Part shown: piece by piece, positions 48,797 to 57,497 of the stretch
Position numbering within the stretch: the first letter of the stretch is position 1
Layout: each line of letters begins with the position of its first letter
Assembly (NCBI RefSeq): GCF_963517015.1
Contig: NZ_CAUQDV010000001.1
Location: 936,001-1,000,000 of the forward strand
Source of the DNA: an uncultured Devosia sp.
GTDB taxonomy: Bacteria; Pseudomonadota; Alphaproteobacteria; Rhizobiales; Devosiaceae
Direction of reading: 5' to 3'
Length of the DNA: 64,000 bases
The notes under the pieces: generated by a model
The model's input: only the letters and a program-made list of their open reading frames with translations
The model's database searches: none
What the model was told of the DNA's origin: nothing
Translations under genes and position numbers: made by a program

Positions 48797-50305
48797 CTAT
48801 TCCGCGGCGCCTCTTACATCCACCAAAGCATCTGGCCCATTCGGGTCGCCGGGGGCGGTTTCGGCATTCAAGTCGGGGAAGGCGACGACGCGGTTCTGGC
48901 GGAAGTCGAGGCGGACCACGAGGAGGCCGCGTTCTTCGAACCAGGTGAGGAGGCGCCGGGCGCGGCTCGAGGAGTGGGTGCCGTAGAGGCGGGCAAGGGT
49001 GGCGTCGGAGGGGCAGGGCGCAGAGGTCAGCGCAGCTTGCGCGAGGACCAGGAAGACGCCCTGGACGTCGTCGGTCAGGGTTTCAGACAGCGAAAGCGCC
49101 TGCTGCCAGCCATCGGACTGGGCCATTTCGGGCTCTGGGGCGACGCGGGCGACGGCGAGCTTGCGCTTGAAGGCGGGCAGGGCCGGTGGTTCGCCGGGGA
49201 CGCGGCGGATGCGGCAGCGGACGAGGAAATCCTGATAGAGCACGGCGGTGGTGCGGAAGCCGGCGTCGGGATCGCCGAGCAGTTCGGCCATGATGTCGTC
49301 GATCTGGCGGTCGCGTTCGGCTTCGTCGATCTCGGGGAAAAGCGTCTGCGGGGCTTCCTCAGCCTGCGGGCGGGCGCGGGTCAGCTGGGCCAGCAGCTCA
49401 TTGGTCGAGGGCGGCGGTGGCGGTGCGGGGCGGCGCACGACGGGACGCACGAGTTCGTCCGGATCGGCGGTGAAGATCAGGTCGGCGGCATCGACCGGCG
49501 CCTCGAAGGGGGTCAGCTTGGGACTGGTGGAGCGGGCCGAGGTTTCGACGGCGCCGATGGTGACCGGCAGGGGACGGCGCGAAATGGCGGGGCCGAGGGC
49601 GACGAAATGGCCGCGGGCCAGATCGCGGAACTGTTCGGCCTGGCGGCGGTCCATGCCGAGGAGATCGGCGGCGCGGGCCATGTCGATATCGAGGAAGGTT
49701 CGGCCCATCAGGAAGTTGCTGGCTTCGGCCGCGACGTTTTTCGCCAGCTTGGCAAGGCGCTGGGTGGCGATGACACCGGCGAGGCCGCGCTTGCGGCCGC
49801 GGCACATCAGGTTGGTCATCGCGGCGAGCGAGAGTTTGCGCGCATCGTCGGCCACTTCGCCGGCAGCGGCGGGGGCAAAGAGCTGGGCTTCATCGACGAC
49901 GACGAGGACGGGATACCAGAAGTCGCGATCGGCATCGAACATGCCGCCAAGGAAGGCGGCCGCGGCGCGCATCTGCTGATCGACGTCGAGGCCTTCGAGG
50001 TTGAGGACGACGGAGACGCGGTGCTGGCGGACGCGGGCTGCGATGCGGGTGAGTTCGGCTTCGGTGCGGGTGGCATCGACGACGGTGTGGCCGAACTTGT
50101 CGGCCAGCGTGGTGAAGTCACCCTCGGGATCGATGATGCATTGCTGCACCCAGGGGGCGGACTGTTCGAGCAGGCGACGCAAAAGGTGCGACTTGCCGGA
50201 GCCCGAATTGCCCTGGACGAGCAGACGGGTCGCGAGCAGTTCCTCGAGATCGAGCGTCGCGGGCGTGGCGCCCGAAGTGGCGCCCATGTCGATTGCTACC
50301 TTCAT
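48797..50305 (-). CDS. HerA-like ATP-binding protein with C-terminal winged-helix domain
   Basis: The 502-residue protein is a HerA/FtsK-type ATPase with the Walker A QGNSGSGKSHLLR (about residues 31-43), IIDPEGDF, the Walker B VLVVVDEAQLF (about 145-155), GLAGVIATQRLAKLAKN and FLMGRTFLDIDMARAADLLG. A proline-rich linker (PAPPPPPS) leads to a C-terminal part that ends in a probable winged helix (SDATLARLYGTHSSSRARRLLTWFEERGL). No NurA nuclease gene is adjacent. GGAGACC precedes the ATG at 50305. The DNA process it serves is unknown. Confidence 0.8.
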   Translation of the reverse strand: MKVAIDMGATSGATPATLDLEELLATRLLVQGNSGSGKSHLLRRLLEQSAPWVQQCIIDPEGDFTTLADKFGHTVVDATRTEAELTRIAARVRQHRVSVVLNLEGLDVDQQMRAAAAFLGGMFDADRDFWYPVLVVVDEAQLFAPAAAGEVADDARKLSLAAMTNLMCRGRKRGLAGVIATQRLAKLAKNVAAEASNFLMGRTFLDIDMARAADLLGMDRRQAEQFRDLARGHFVALGPAISRRPLPVTIGAVETSARSTSPKLTPFEAPVDAADLIFTADPDELVRPVVRRPAPPPPPSTNELLAQLTRARPQAEEAPQTLFPEIDEAERDRQIDDIMAELLGDPDAGFRTTAVLYQDFLVRCRIRRVPGEPPALPAFKRKLAVARVAPEPEMAQSDGWQQALSLSETLTDDVQGVFLVLAQAALTSAPCPSDATLARLYGTHSSSRARRLLTWFEERGLLVVRLDFRQNRVVAFPDLNAETAPGDPNGPDALVDVRGAAE

Positions 50306-50570
50306 CAGGTCTCCGATTGGCGGGAAACGTCCCGGCAATCGGGAGTCAACGCGTGCCAGCACATGGCAAAGGGACTTTTAACACCCGCGAGCCCGATTCG
50401 GGGAAGATGCGCGGTGGGAAGTCACAGAGTTGATCGCGGGGCTCTGGGAGCGGCGGCTGGGGCGGTGGAGCAATAGATAGTTGGTCGGAGATGGCAGAAT
50501 CCATATTGCCAATATTTGGCGCGGAGACTTACTTGCTGGCCTCAGGTCGAGCAAAGGCCTGGGGGATATC

Positions 50571-50897
50571 ATGAAGACACTATCGGCAGCACTCATGCTT
50601 GCCATTCTTGCAGTTGGCGTGACCAGCGCTGCGGCGCAGGACCGTCACGTGCGCATCAACAATACGTCGTCTTACGACATCTATGAATTCTATGCATCCA
50701 ACACCGGCACGTCGTCGTGGCAGGAGGATATCCTGGGCAGCGAAATCCTGCCGGCAGGCAGCAGCGTGATGATCAATATCGATGATGGCACGGGCTACTG
50801 CAAATACGATTTCCTCGCGGTGTTCGAAGACGGCGACCAGGTGACGTCGACCGACAACAATGTCTGCGAACTGGCCGAGTTCAGCTTCACGGACTGA
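50571..50897 (+). CDS. Small exported protein of unknown function
   Basis: The 108-residue protein has a signal peptide (MKTLSAALMLAILAVGVTSAAAQ). The short mature domain contains HVRINNTSSYDIYEFYAS, SWQEDILGSEILPAGSSVMINIDDGTG and two cysteines (YCKYDF, NVCEL) likely to form a disulfide. Similar small periplasmic proteins occur in many rhizobia, some under misleading enzyme names. I know no function for them. GGGGGATATC precedes the ATG, and a terminator follows. Confidence 0.75.
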   Translation: MKTLSAALMLAILAVGVTSAAAQDRHVRINNTSSYDIYEFYASNTGTSSWQEDILGSEILPAGSSVMINIDDGTGYCKYDFLAVFEDGDQVTSTDNNVCELAEFSFTD

Positions 50898-50919
50898 ACC
50901 GTGACTGCAGGACACGAAA

Positions 50920-50945
50920 GGGCGTCAATCGCGGGATTGGCGCCC
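50920..50945. terminator. Terminator hairpin between convergent genes
   Basis: GGGCGTCAATC-GCGG-GATTGGCGCCC is an 11-bp stem with one G-T pair, between the small exported protein gene and the convergent ABC permease gene. The T-run is weak (CCTTGTGTTTG). Confidence 0.7.
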
Positions 50946-50955
50946 CTTGTGTTTG

Positions 50956-53502
50956 CTAGAGGTCGCGGAGCAGTCGTGCCGGGCGAGCAGAGGCGGCGCG
51001 GAGGATGGTCATGGCGCCGAGCAGGGCGGTGATGATCAGGGCGGCCAACAGCACGACCGCAAGGACGTTGCCATTGAGCACGAAGTCGACATTGAGCATG
51101 ACCGAGCTGACGATGTAGCCGAGGCCGATGCCCAGCAGGGCGGCGGGAATGGCGGCCAGGGTCGCCAGGATGAAATATTGCAGGAAGGCCGTGCCAAGGA
51201 TCACACGGCGCGTGCCGCCGAGGACCTTGGTGATGACCGTATCGGCTTCGCGCTGGCGACGGCCGGTGGAGAGCGAGCCGATCAGCACGAGCAGGCCATT
51301 GCCCACGGCGAGGCCGCCAACCAGCGCTGAGGCAAAGGAGAGCTGCGCCAGGGCATCGGTGATTTGCTTCAGGGTATCGCCGACCGAGATGAAGCGGATG
51401 TCGGGGAGGTCGTTGGCGAGCTGGACTTCCACATCGCTTTCGCGGCCGGGCACGGCGGTGACGGCGGCAAAGAGCGTGGTGGGGTAATCCTCGATGACGC
51501 CGGGCGAGAAGGTGGCGAGGAAGTCGATGCCGCCCTGCCAGGAATAATCGCGGAAGCTGGCGACGGTGACGGTGACCGGATCGCCGAAGATGGTAAAGGT
51601 CAACGTGTCACCCAGGTCGACGCCGAGGCCGGAGCGCAGGCTCTGGTGCAGCGAGACGAGGCCGGGGCCGGAATAGTCCTCGGGCCACCAGTCGCCGGAG
51701 GTAACGCGGGACGAGGCCGGCAGTTCTTCGCGATAGGTGAGCGGGACTTCGCCCGAGAGGAGGAAGGTGGCTTCGGGGCCACGGGTGCGGACGTCAGCGG
51801 CCGGGGTGCCAGCGATTTCGGTCAATTCGCCACGCAGCATGGGCGTCGAGACGAAGCGGGCGATGTTGCCGCCGGGCGCGGCCATGGTTTCAAGGGTTTC
51901 GATCTCGTCCTCGAAGAGGTCGGAGGCGACGAGGGTCGGGGCGTCATAGGCCGAGGCGCCGAGAAATTCCTGGCGCATATTGGCCTGCAGGACCAGCACG
52001 ACAATCAGCATGGCCAGCGCCATGCCGGCCGAAACGACGACCGAGGCGGCATTTTGGCCGGAGCCGGAAATGGCGCGCAGGGCATGGCGCAGCACCAGAA
52101 GGCGCGGCTCGGGCATATGGCGCAGCGCGAGCTGGATGAGGCGGATGAAGAGCTGGAAGATCACCGCGGCCGCGAGGCTGGCGAGGCCGAAGGCTGCGAC
52201 AAGCTGCCAGTCACCGGTCATCAGCCAGGCGAGGATGACGAAGGCGATGGCGGCGGCGATAAGTGGCAGGACCTGGGCGCTGAGCAGGAGCGCGCGCCAA
52301 TCGGCGGGTGGCGTTGCCAGACCCTTGGCGCGGAACAGCAGGACGGGGCGGATGGTCTGGGCCTGTTGCAGCGGCAGATAGGCAAAGGCAAACGCCGTGA
52401 CGAGGCCGGCGCCGGCGGCAACCAGCAGAGGCTGGAGGTGGACGGCGGGCGCGAGGGCAATGCCGACGGCGCGGCCGACGGTGGGCATGAGCAGGAAAGC
52501 GCCGCCGCCACCGATGAGGAGGCCAATGGCGACGCCGACGGCGGCGAGGGCTGCGACCTGGGAGAAGAAGTGGAGGAAGACGCGGGTGCGACCGGCGCCC
52601 ATGGAGCGGAGGATGGCGATGACGCTGGCGCGCTCAGCGATATAGGCCTGCATGCCGGTCCAGACCGAGACGCCGCCGATCAGCAGCGAGCCGAGGCCGA
52701 CGATGACGAGGAAGCGCATGAAAAGGTCGTAGTAGCGCACCATGTCGCCGAGGCCATCGCGGGCGGAACGGATGGTCCAGCCGGTATTGCCGAAGGCGTC
52801 GTCGGCGGCGAGGCGTCCCGCATTGGCATCCATGTCGGAGAGGAGGATTTTGTAGCGCGACCAGGTGCCGAGGCCGGGGAGAGGCGAAGAGCGGTCGCCG
52901 ATGCCGGCAAAGCCTTCGGCGGAAATCAGCGCGGTGAGGCCGAGGCGGAAGCCGCGTACGGCGCTATCGGGCAGGCGAGTCAGCGTGCCGCGGGCCTCGA
53001 ATTCGGTGCCGCCAAGGAAGAAGCGGTCGCCGACCGCGATCTGGAGCTGGTCGAGCAGCAGCGGATCGACGAGGGCGCCGGGGATGTCGTCGCGGACTTC
53101 GAGAAGCGTGGCGAGGGTCGTGTCGCCGGTCAGTTGCGGGCTGACGACGGCGCCGAGCAGGGGATAGTTGTCGCCAACGGCGGCGAGATCGACAAAGGCG
53201 TCGGCGGCATCGGACTGGGCGCGCACATTGGTATCGACGGTGTCGGTGACGGTGCCGAAGGTGGCCATTTCCTCAAGCTCTTCGGCGGTGGCGACGCGGT
53301 CGGCGCGGGAGAGCTCGATATCGCCGCCCATCAGTTCGGCGGCGCCGGTTTCGATGGCACGGGAAATGCTGGCGCCAACCGAATTGACACCGGCGATCAG
53401 CGCGGTGCCGACGGCAAGGCAGACGACGAGCAGCATAAAGCGGCGCAGGTCGCCGCGCATGTCGAGGAGGCCGATACGAACCGAAGCCAGGAAATTATTC
53501 AT
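50956..53502 (-). CDS. FtsX/YbbP-type ABC transporter permease
   Basis: The 848-residue membrane protein has an N-terminal helix (LLVVCLAVGTALIAGVNSVG), a large extracytoplasmic domain (about residues 45-240), a helix block, a second large domain and a C-terminal helix block. This is the double-FtsX layout of the YbbP/COG3127 family. With its ATPase it probably acts in lipid or lipoprotein handling rather than classical import. It overlaps the ATPase stop by one base (TGATG), so translation is coupled. Confidence 0.88.
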   Translation of the reverse strand: MNNFLASVRIGLLDMRGDLRRFMLLVVCLAVGTALIAGVNSVGASISRAIETGAAELMGGDIELSRADRVATAEELEEMATFGTVTDTVDTNVRAQSDAADAFVDLAAVGDNYPLLGAVVSPQLTGDTTLATLLEVRDDIPGALVDPLLLDQLQIAVGDRFFLGGTEFEARGTLTRLPDSAVRGFRLGLTALISAEGFAGIGDRSSPLPGLGTWSRYKILLSDMDANAGRLAADDAFGNTGWTIRSARDGLGDMVRYYDLFMRFLVIVGLGSLLIGGVSVWTGMQAYIAERASVIAILRSMGAGRTRVFLHFFSQVAALAAVGVAIGLLIGGGGAFLLMPTVGRAVGIALAPAVHLQPLLVAAGAGLVTAFAFAYLPLQQAQTIRPVLLFRAKGLATPPADWRALLLSAQVLPLIAAAIAFVILAWLMTGDWQLVAAFGLASLAAAVIFQLFIRLIQLALRHMPEPRLLVLRHALRAISGSGQNAASVVVSAGMALAMLIVVLVLQANMRQEFLGASAYDAPTLVASDLFEDEIETLETMAAPGGNIARFVSTPMLRGELTEIAGTPAADVRTRGPEATFLLSGEVPLTYREELPASSRVTSGDWWPEDYSGPGLVSLHQSLRSGLGVDLGDTLTFTIFGDPVTVTVASFRDYSWQGGIDFLATFSPGVIEDYPTTLFAAVTAVPGRESDVEVQLANDLPDIRFISVGDTLKQITDALAQLSFASALVGGLAVGNGLLVLIGSLSTGRRQREADTVITKVLGGTRRVILGTAFLQYFILATLAAIPAALLGIGLGYIVSSVMLNVDFVLNGNVLAVVLLAALIITALLGAMTILRAASARPARLLRDL

Positions 53503-54209
53503 CAGCGGGCGGCCGTGGTTTCGACGAGTTCGCCGGCAGTCATGGTGAAGGTGCGGTCGGCGCGTTCGGCCAGATGGGGATCATGGGTGATCAGCACGAC
53601 GGCAGTGTTCTGCTTGCGGGCGAGGTCGAACATCAGGTCGACAACGACGGCGCCGGTGGTCTGGTCGAGATTGCCGGTGGGTTCGTCGGCGAGCAGAAGC
53701 GGCGGATTGGCGACCATGGCGCGGGCGAGGCCGACGCGCTGCTGTTCGCCACCGGAAAGTGCGGATGGGCGGTGGTCGAGACGGTTCTCGAGGCCCACGG
53801 CCTTGAGGGCTTCGGCGGCGCGCTCGCGCACTTGTGACATGGAAAGGTTTGGCTCGGCGATTTCGAGCGCGAGACCGACATTGTCATGGGCGGTCAGCGA
53901 GGGAATGAGGTGAAAGCTCTGGAAGACAATGCCCATGGTGTGGCGGCGGAAACGCGCCAGATCGTCCTCGCTCAGCTTTTCGAGGGTCGAGCCATTGACC
54001 ATGACAGAGCCGGTGGAAGCGCGTTCGAGGCCGGCGAGAAGCATGAGCAAGGAGGTCTTGCCGCTGCCCGAGGGGCCGACGATGGCGACGACCTCGGCGG
54101 GCGCGACCTTGAGCGACACGCCCTTCAGGATGTTGAGCGGTTTGCCGGCGATTTCGAGAGTGTAGGTTACATCCCGGGCGTCGATGATCGGAGCGTCAGA
54201 GGTGTTCAC
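53502..54209 (-). CDS. YbbA/LolD-type ABC transporter ATPase
   Basis: The 235-residue protein is an ABC ATPase of the MacB/LolD/YbbA group. It has the Walker A GPSGSGKTSL, the Q loop FQSFHLIPSL, the signature LSGGEQQRVGLARA, the Walker B LLLADEPTGNLD and the H-loop histidine in LITHDPHLAERAD. It powers the downstream coupled permease. The GTG at 54209 has AAAGGG upstream and begins just before the conserved domain; an ATG at 54224 is an alternative. Confidence 0.88.
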   Translation of the reverse strand: MNTSDAPIIDARDVTYTLEIAGKPLNILKGVSLKVAPAEVVAIVGPSGSGKTSLLMLLAGLERASTGSVMVNGSTLEKLSEDDLARFRRHTMGIVFQSFHLIPSLTAHDNVGLALEIAEPNLSMSQVRERAAEALKAVGLENRLDHRPSALSGGEQQRVGLARAMVANPPLLLADEPTGNLDQTTGAVVVDLMFDLARKQNTAVVLITHDPHLAERADRTFTMTAGELVETTAAR

Positions 54210-54397
54210 CAGAACCCTTTCCATCCAAATGCGTTCATAAGGCAATGCCGGAGCGAACCGATCGGTTCACTCCACGCCAACCAGCGTAAGCTAATCCGTA
54301 ACAACTAAAAAAGATGTGACAGATTTTGGCTGGCTTCGAAAACGGCTTGCTGGCAGACATACGAAACTGATGCACCGCGTGAACGGGGAATTGTCTT

Positions 54398-54934
54398 TTG
54401 AGCATACGATCCAATTTTTTCGCCGGGTTCCTTGCGCTGGTCCTGGCCGTGCCGATGATCGCCATCACTCCGGTCGCCACACAGGCCGCAGAAGAAGAGC
54501 TGGCTTTGCTAGGCTCCTATGTGGGCAGCTGGCGCGGTGAAGGCGCGCTGGTGGGTGGCGACAAACCCGAGCCCTTCCGGTGCCGCCTGACGGTGGCCAA
54601 GGGCAACCAGGGCAAGATCAATTACTCCGGCCGCTGCACGCTGGTGAGCGCGACGCTCTCGATCAGCGGCACGATCGCCTATAACGAGCAGGCGCGGCAG
54701 TATGAAGCGGCGATGAGCTCCAATGCCGGCTATACGGGCCTTGCCATCGGTCGTCAGAATGGTGGCCAGATCAGCTTCGACCTGCGCGAACGCCAGAAGG
54801 ACCGCACGGGCAGCGACGTTCGCATCGGCTCGAAAATCCTGCTCGTTGGCAATGACAGCATCACGGTGGATTTCGAGGTCGAATTCAACAATTCGGGTGA
54901 AGTGCTGACGGCGAGTGTGCCGTTCAGCCAGTAG
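54398..54934 (+). CDS. Exported protein of unknown function
   Basis: The 178-residue protein has a signal peptide (about residues 1-30, ending ATQAAE). It is predicted to be all-beta, with YVGSWRGEGALV, two cysteines (FRCRLTV, SGRCTLV), GKINYSGR and QISFDLRERQ. The pattern of a short conserved GSW-GEG motif followed by strands suggests a small lipocalin-like barrel, but I cannot assign a family. The start is a TTG preceded by GGGGAA. A strong terminator follows. Confidence 0.7.
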   Translation: MSIRSNFFAGFLALVLAVPMIAITPVATQAAEEELALLGSYVGSWRGEGALVGGDKPEPFRCRLTVAKGNQGKINYSGRCTLVSATLSISGTIAYNEQARQYEAAMSSNAGYTGLAIGRQNGGQISFDLRERQKDRTGSDVRIGSKILLVGNDSITVDFEVEFNNSGEVLTASVPFSQ

Positions 54935-54959
54935 GTTTCGCTGAATTTGCTAAGAAAAG

Positions 54960-54984
54960 GCCGCTCCCTTGGGGCGGCTTTTTT
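54960..54984 (+). terminator. Terminator after the 54398 gene
   Basis: GCCGCTCC-CTT-GGGGCGGC (8-bp stem with one G-T pair) is followed by TTTTTT. Confidence 0.92.
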
Positions 54985-54986
54985 GT

Positions 54987-55112
54987 GGGGTACCCCCACC
55001 TATCCTCCCCCTGATAGGGGGGAGGGACCGTGCGGTGGTCGGGGCAGGATTGTGGGTCAAACTGAATCTGTCCCTCCCCCTTTTCAGGGGCAGGTAGGTG
55101 GGGCTACACCTC
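54987..55112. repeat. Family D double palindrome, copy D6
   Basis: A left unit (GGGGTACCCCCACCTATCCTC, then CCCTGATAGGGG) and a degenerate inverted right unit (TCCCTCCCCCTTTTCAGGGGC, then AGGTAGGTGGGGCTACACC) bracket about 50 bases. It lies before the convergent Gfo/Idh/MocA gene. Confidence 0.8.
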
Positions 55113-55124
55113 GGAAAAATCCCC

Positions 55125-56405
55125 TCAGAGCTTCACCAGTCCCTTCACGTCGACCGGGAGACCGGTCTGGAAGCTCTTGTTGGCGGCGATGCCGGTCAGG
55201 ATGGAGAGGGCGCCGTCGCGGTGGTTGGCGCCATAGCCGGGGCGTGGCGTGGCGTTGCCGAAGATTTCCTCGAGCATGATCTTGTCGCCGCCGCCGTGGC
55301 CACCTTCGCCCTGCTGGATGGGGACGACGCGCGGTTCGCCATGCAGGGGGAAGTGGTAGAGCTTGACGCCCTTGGCCGAGCCTTCAGTGTCGGAGGTCGA
55401 ACCGGCGTTGATGTAGGAATTTTCGTGCACGGTGAGCTCAAGGCGGCCGCCGGTGCCGTTGATGGCGACGTTGAAGCCTTCCCAGGGCGCATAGGCGTAG
55501 AGCGAATAGGTCATCACCGCCTTGTTGCGGTAGCGGACCATGACATTCATCGTGTCCTCGATGGAAATGCCGTCGCCGAAGACATTCTGGTCACGCTGGT
55601 AGCCGTCTTCCTTTTCGGCATCCCAGTAGAGACCTTTCTGGATCGGGTTGCTGGTGAGGTCGATGGCGAATTTGTCGTCCTTTGCCGCCTCGACGCCAGT
55701 GGTGCGGGTGTAGGGCGTGAAGAGACCGCGTTCCTCGGCATTGGCACGGCCATAGAATTTGAGGTCGCCCATGGCGAAGACCGTGTCGGGCTGGGTGCCG
55801 AGCCAGAAATTGACCAGGTCGAAATGGTGGGTGGACTTGTGGACCATCAGGCCACCCGAATTGCGCTTGTCGCGATGCCAGCGGCGGAAATAGTCGGCGC
55901 CGTGGCGGGTATCGAGCAGCCATTCGAAATGCACGGAGGTGACGGTGCCGATGGCGCCTTCGGCGATCAGTTCGCGCAGGGCCGAATTGTGCGGGGCGTA
56001 GCGATAGTTGAAGGTGACGCGGACATCGCGGCCGGTGCGCTCGACGGCATCGAGAATGGCCTGGCACTTTTCCGGGTCGGTGGTCATCGGCTTTTCGGTG
56101 ATGACGTCGCAGCCGGCTTCAAGCGCGGCGATGATATATTGGTGGTGGGTGCGATCGACCGAGGTGACGATGACCGTGTCGGGCTTCTGCTCGGCGATCA
56201 TCTTGGCAAAGTCTGCGGCCTTGTAGGTCGGGACAGCCGCGCCGCCCAGTTCATCGGTGATGACCTTGTTGGTGTAGTCCATGCGGGTCTGGTTGGTGTC
56301 GCAGAGCGCGACGAGACGCGAATGCTCGCGATGCGGGCCCAGGATCGCCTCGTAAAACATGCGGGCGCGGCCACCCGTGCCCACCATGGCGTAGCTCTTG
56401 GCCAT
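55125..56405 (-). CDS. Gfo/Idh/MocA family oxidoreductase
   Basis: The 426-residue protein has an N-terminal Rossmann fold (AMVGTGGRARMFYEAIL) and the family catalytic motif VITEKPMTTD with its lysine. It also has VTFNYRYAPHN and a C-terminal substrate domain including GGLMVHKSTHHFDLVNFW. Such NAD(P)-dependent enzymes oxidise or reduce sugars, inositols or their derivatives; the substrate is not evident. GGAGAC precedes the ATG. A GntR regulator gene is divergent from it with 161 bases between, so it is a probable target. Confidence 0.88.
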   Translation of the reverse strand: MAKSYAMVGTGGRARMFYEAILGPHREHSRLVALCDTNQTRMDYTNKVITDELGGAAVPTYKAADFAKMIAEQKPDTVIVTSVDRTHHQYIIAALEAGCDVITEKPMTTDPEKCQAILDAVERTGRDVRVTFNYRYAPHNSALRELIAEGAIGTVTSVHFEWLLDTRHGADYFRRWHRDKRNSGGLMVHKSTHHFDLVNFWLGTQPDTVFAMGDLKFYGRANAEERGLFTPYTRTTGVEAAKDDKFAIDLTSNPIQKGLYWDAEKEDGYQRDQNVFGDGISIEDTMNVMVRYRNKAVMTYSLYAYAPWEGFNVAINGTGGRLELTVHENSYINAGSTSDTEGSAKGVKLYHFPLHGEPRVVPIQQGEGGHGGGDKIMLEEIFGNATPRPGYGANHRDGALSILTGIAANKSFQTGLPVDVKGLVKL

Positions 56406-56566
56406 TCGTCTGTCTCCAAATCCTGAAATATCGATCACCCCAAGGGTGGAATTTGCATCTACCATACAAGATTGGAAGAATGTAGTGTTACTTTCGTCGC
56501 GGGCACAAAAGGCCGAATTCTGTGGATGCGGGCTAAACAGCTGACGCAGCGGCAAAAGGAGGGGGC

Positions 56567-57268
56567 ATGGTCGCTAAGGCAGAATCAGTGAAGGTGGCGG
56601 CCAGCGTGCTCGACATTCCAGAGGAAACCATGGCGCTGCGCGTGGTGGGCGCGCTGCGCGACGAAATCGTGACCATGGCGCTCAAGCCCGGTGACGTGAT
56701 TTCGGAAAGCGATATTGCCGGTCGTTATGGCGTGTCGCGACAACCGGTGCGCGAGGCCTTTATCCGGCTGGCGCAGCAGGGGTTGCTTCTGATCCGGCCC
56801 AAGCGCGCCACAGTGGTCAAGAAAATCTCGCCGGAAGGCGTGCGGCAGAGCCGTTTCATCCGCGAAAGCATCGAAGTTGAAATCGTGCGTCGACTGGCGG
56901 GTAGTCCAGGCGAAGCGGGCGCGGTGCTGGGCGAGCTGATCGCGGACCAGGAAAAGGCGTCCAATGCCAATGACAGCCGGCGCTTCCATACGCTGGACGA
57001 GCTGTTTCATCGCACCTTGGCGCGTTTGGCTGGCGTCGAATACGCCTGGCAGCTGATCGATGATCACAAGATGCAGCTCGACCGCGTTCGCTACCTGACG
57101 CTGGGCGTTTCCTCGTCGCAGGTGGCGATCGGCGAGCACAAGCAGATCGTTGCTGCTGTGAGCAAGGGCGACGTGGCGGCAGCTGAGGCGGCGATGCGGG
57201 CGCATCTGGCACGGGCGGAAGTGCTGTTGACGCAGACCATTGCCGACCATCCGGATTATTTCGAGTAG
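56567..57268 (+). CDS. GntR-family transcriptional regulator (FadR subfamily, FCD domain)
   Basis: The 233-residue protein has an N-terminal winged helix (ALRVVGALRDEIVTMALKPG, then ISESDIAGRYGVSRQPVREAFIRLAQQGLL) and an all-helical FCD effector domain. The metal-site residues include the His in LDELFHRTLARLAG and a later EHKQIVAAV segment. FCD regulators usually repress and sense a sugar acid or carboxylate. AAAAGGAGGGGG precedes the ATG. The neighbouring oxidoreductase and aldo/keto reductase genes suggest a sugar-derivative pathway. Confidence 0.9.
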   Translation: MVAKAESVKVAASVLDIPEETMALRVVGALRDEIVTMALKPGDVISESDIAGRYGVSRQPVREAFIRLAQQGLLLIRPKRATVVKKISPEGVRQSRFIRESIEVEIVRRLAGSPGEAGAVLGELIADQEKASNANDSRRFHTLDELFHRTLARLAGVEYAWQLIDDHKMQLDRVRYLTLGVSSSQVAIGEHKQIVAAVSKGDVAAAEAAMRAHLARAEVLLTQTIADHPDYFE

Positions 57269-57410
57269 TCTGTATCGCCATTCAGCTGATGCCGGTCTGC
57301 AAACGGCAGTTTTCTGCGCTTCCGGTGCTCACGTACCCAAACGTACGCTCCGCTCCGGTTCTCGAAAACCACCATTTTCGACTCGGCCTGAGCTGAATCT
57401 CGACACAGAC
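57268..57410 (+). repeat. Family A long hairpin element, copy A5
   Basis: Outer arms pair in three blocks: GTCTGT/ACAGAC, ATTCAGCT/AGCTGAAT and GCCG/CGGC. An inner block GTTTTC/GAAAAC flanks the core GCTTCCGGTGCTCACGTAC plus CGTACGCTCCGCTCCGGTTC. The left arm begins at the last base of the GntR-gene stop codon. It fills most of the gap before the aldo/keto reductase gene. Confidence 0.85.
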
Positions 57411-57497
57411 CGGCGTCAACTGGGACGAGAAATTTACGGGGGATGGATCGGGAGACGGTCCTGCCCATTGTTTGTGCTTGAGGTTTTAGGACAAAGA

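Noticed and set aside
48791..50476. A 561-codon open frame antisense to the HerA-like ATPase
   Set aside because: Its composition and position match a shadow frame; the minus-strand protein has clear ATPase motifs.
51364..53913. An 849-codon open frame antisense to the YbbP-type permease
   Set aside because: It is an antisense shadow: glycine-rich, without a ribosome site, and extending across the boundary of two coupled genes on the other strand.
56406..56566. A GntR operator (ATCT-N8-AGAT at about 56455-56475)
   Set aside because: The dyad is short and does not match a known FadR-type operator closely enough to claim.
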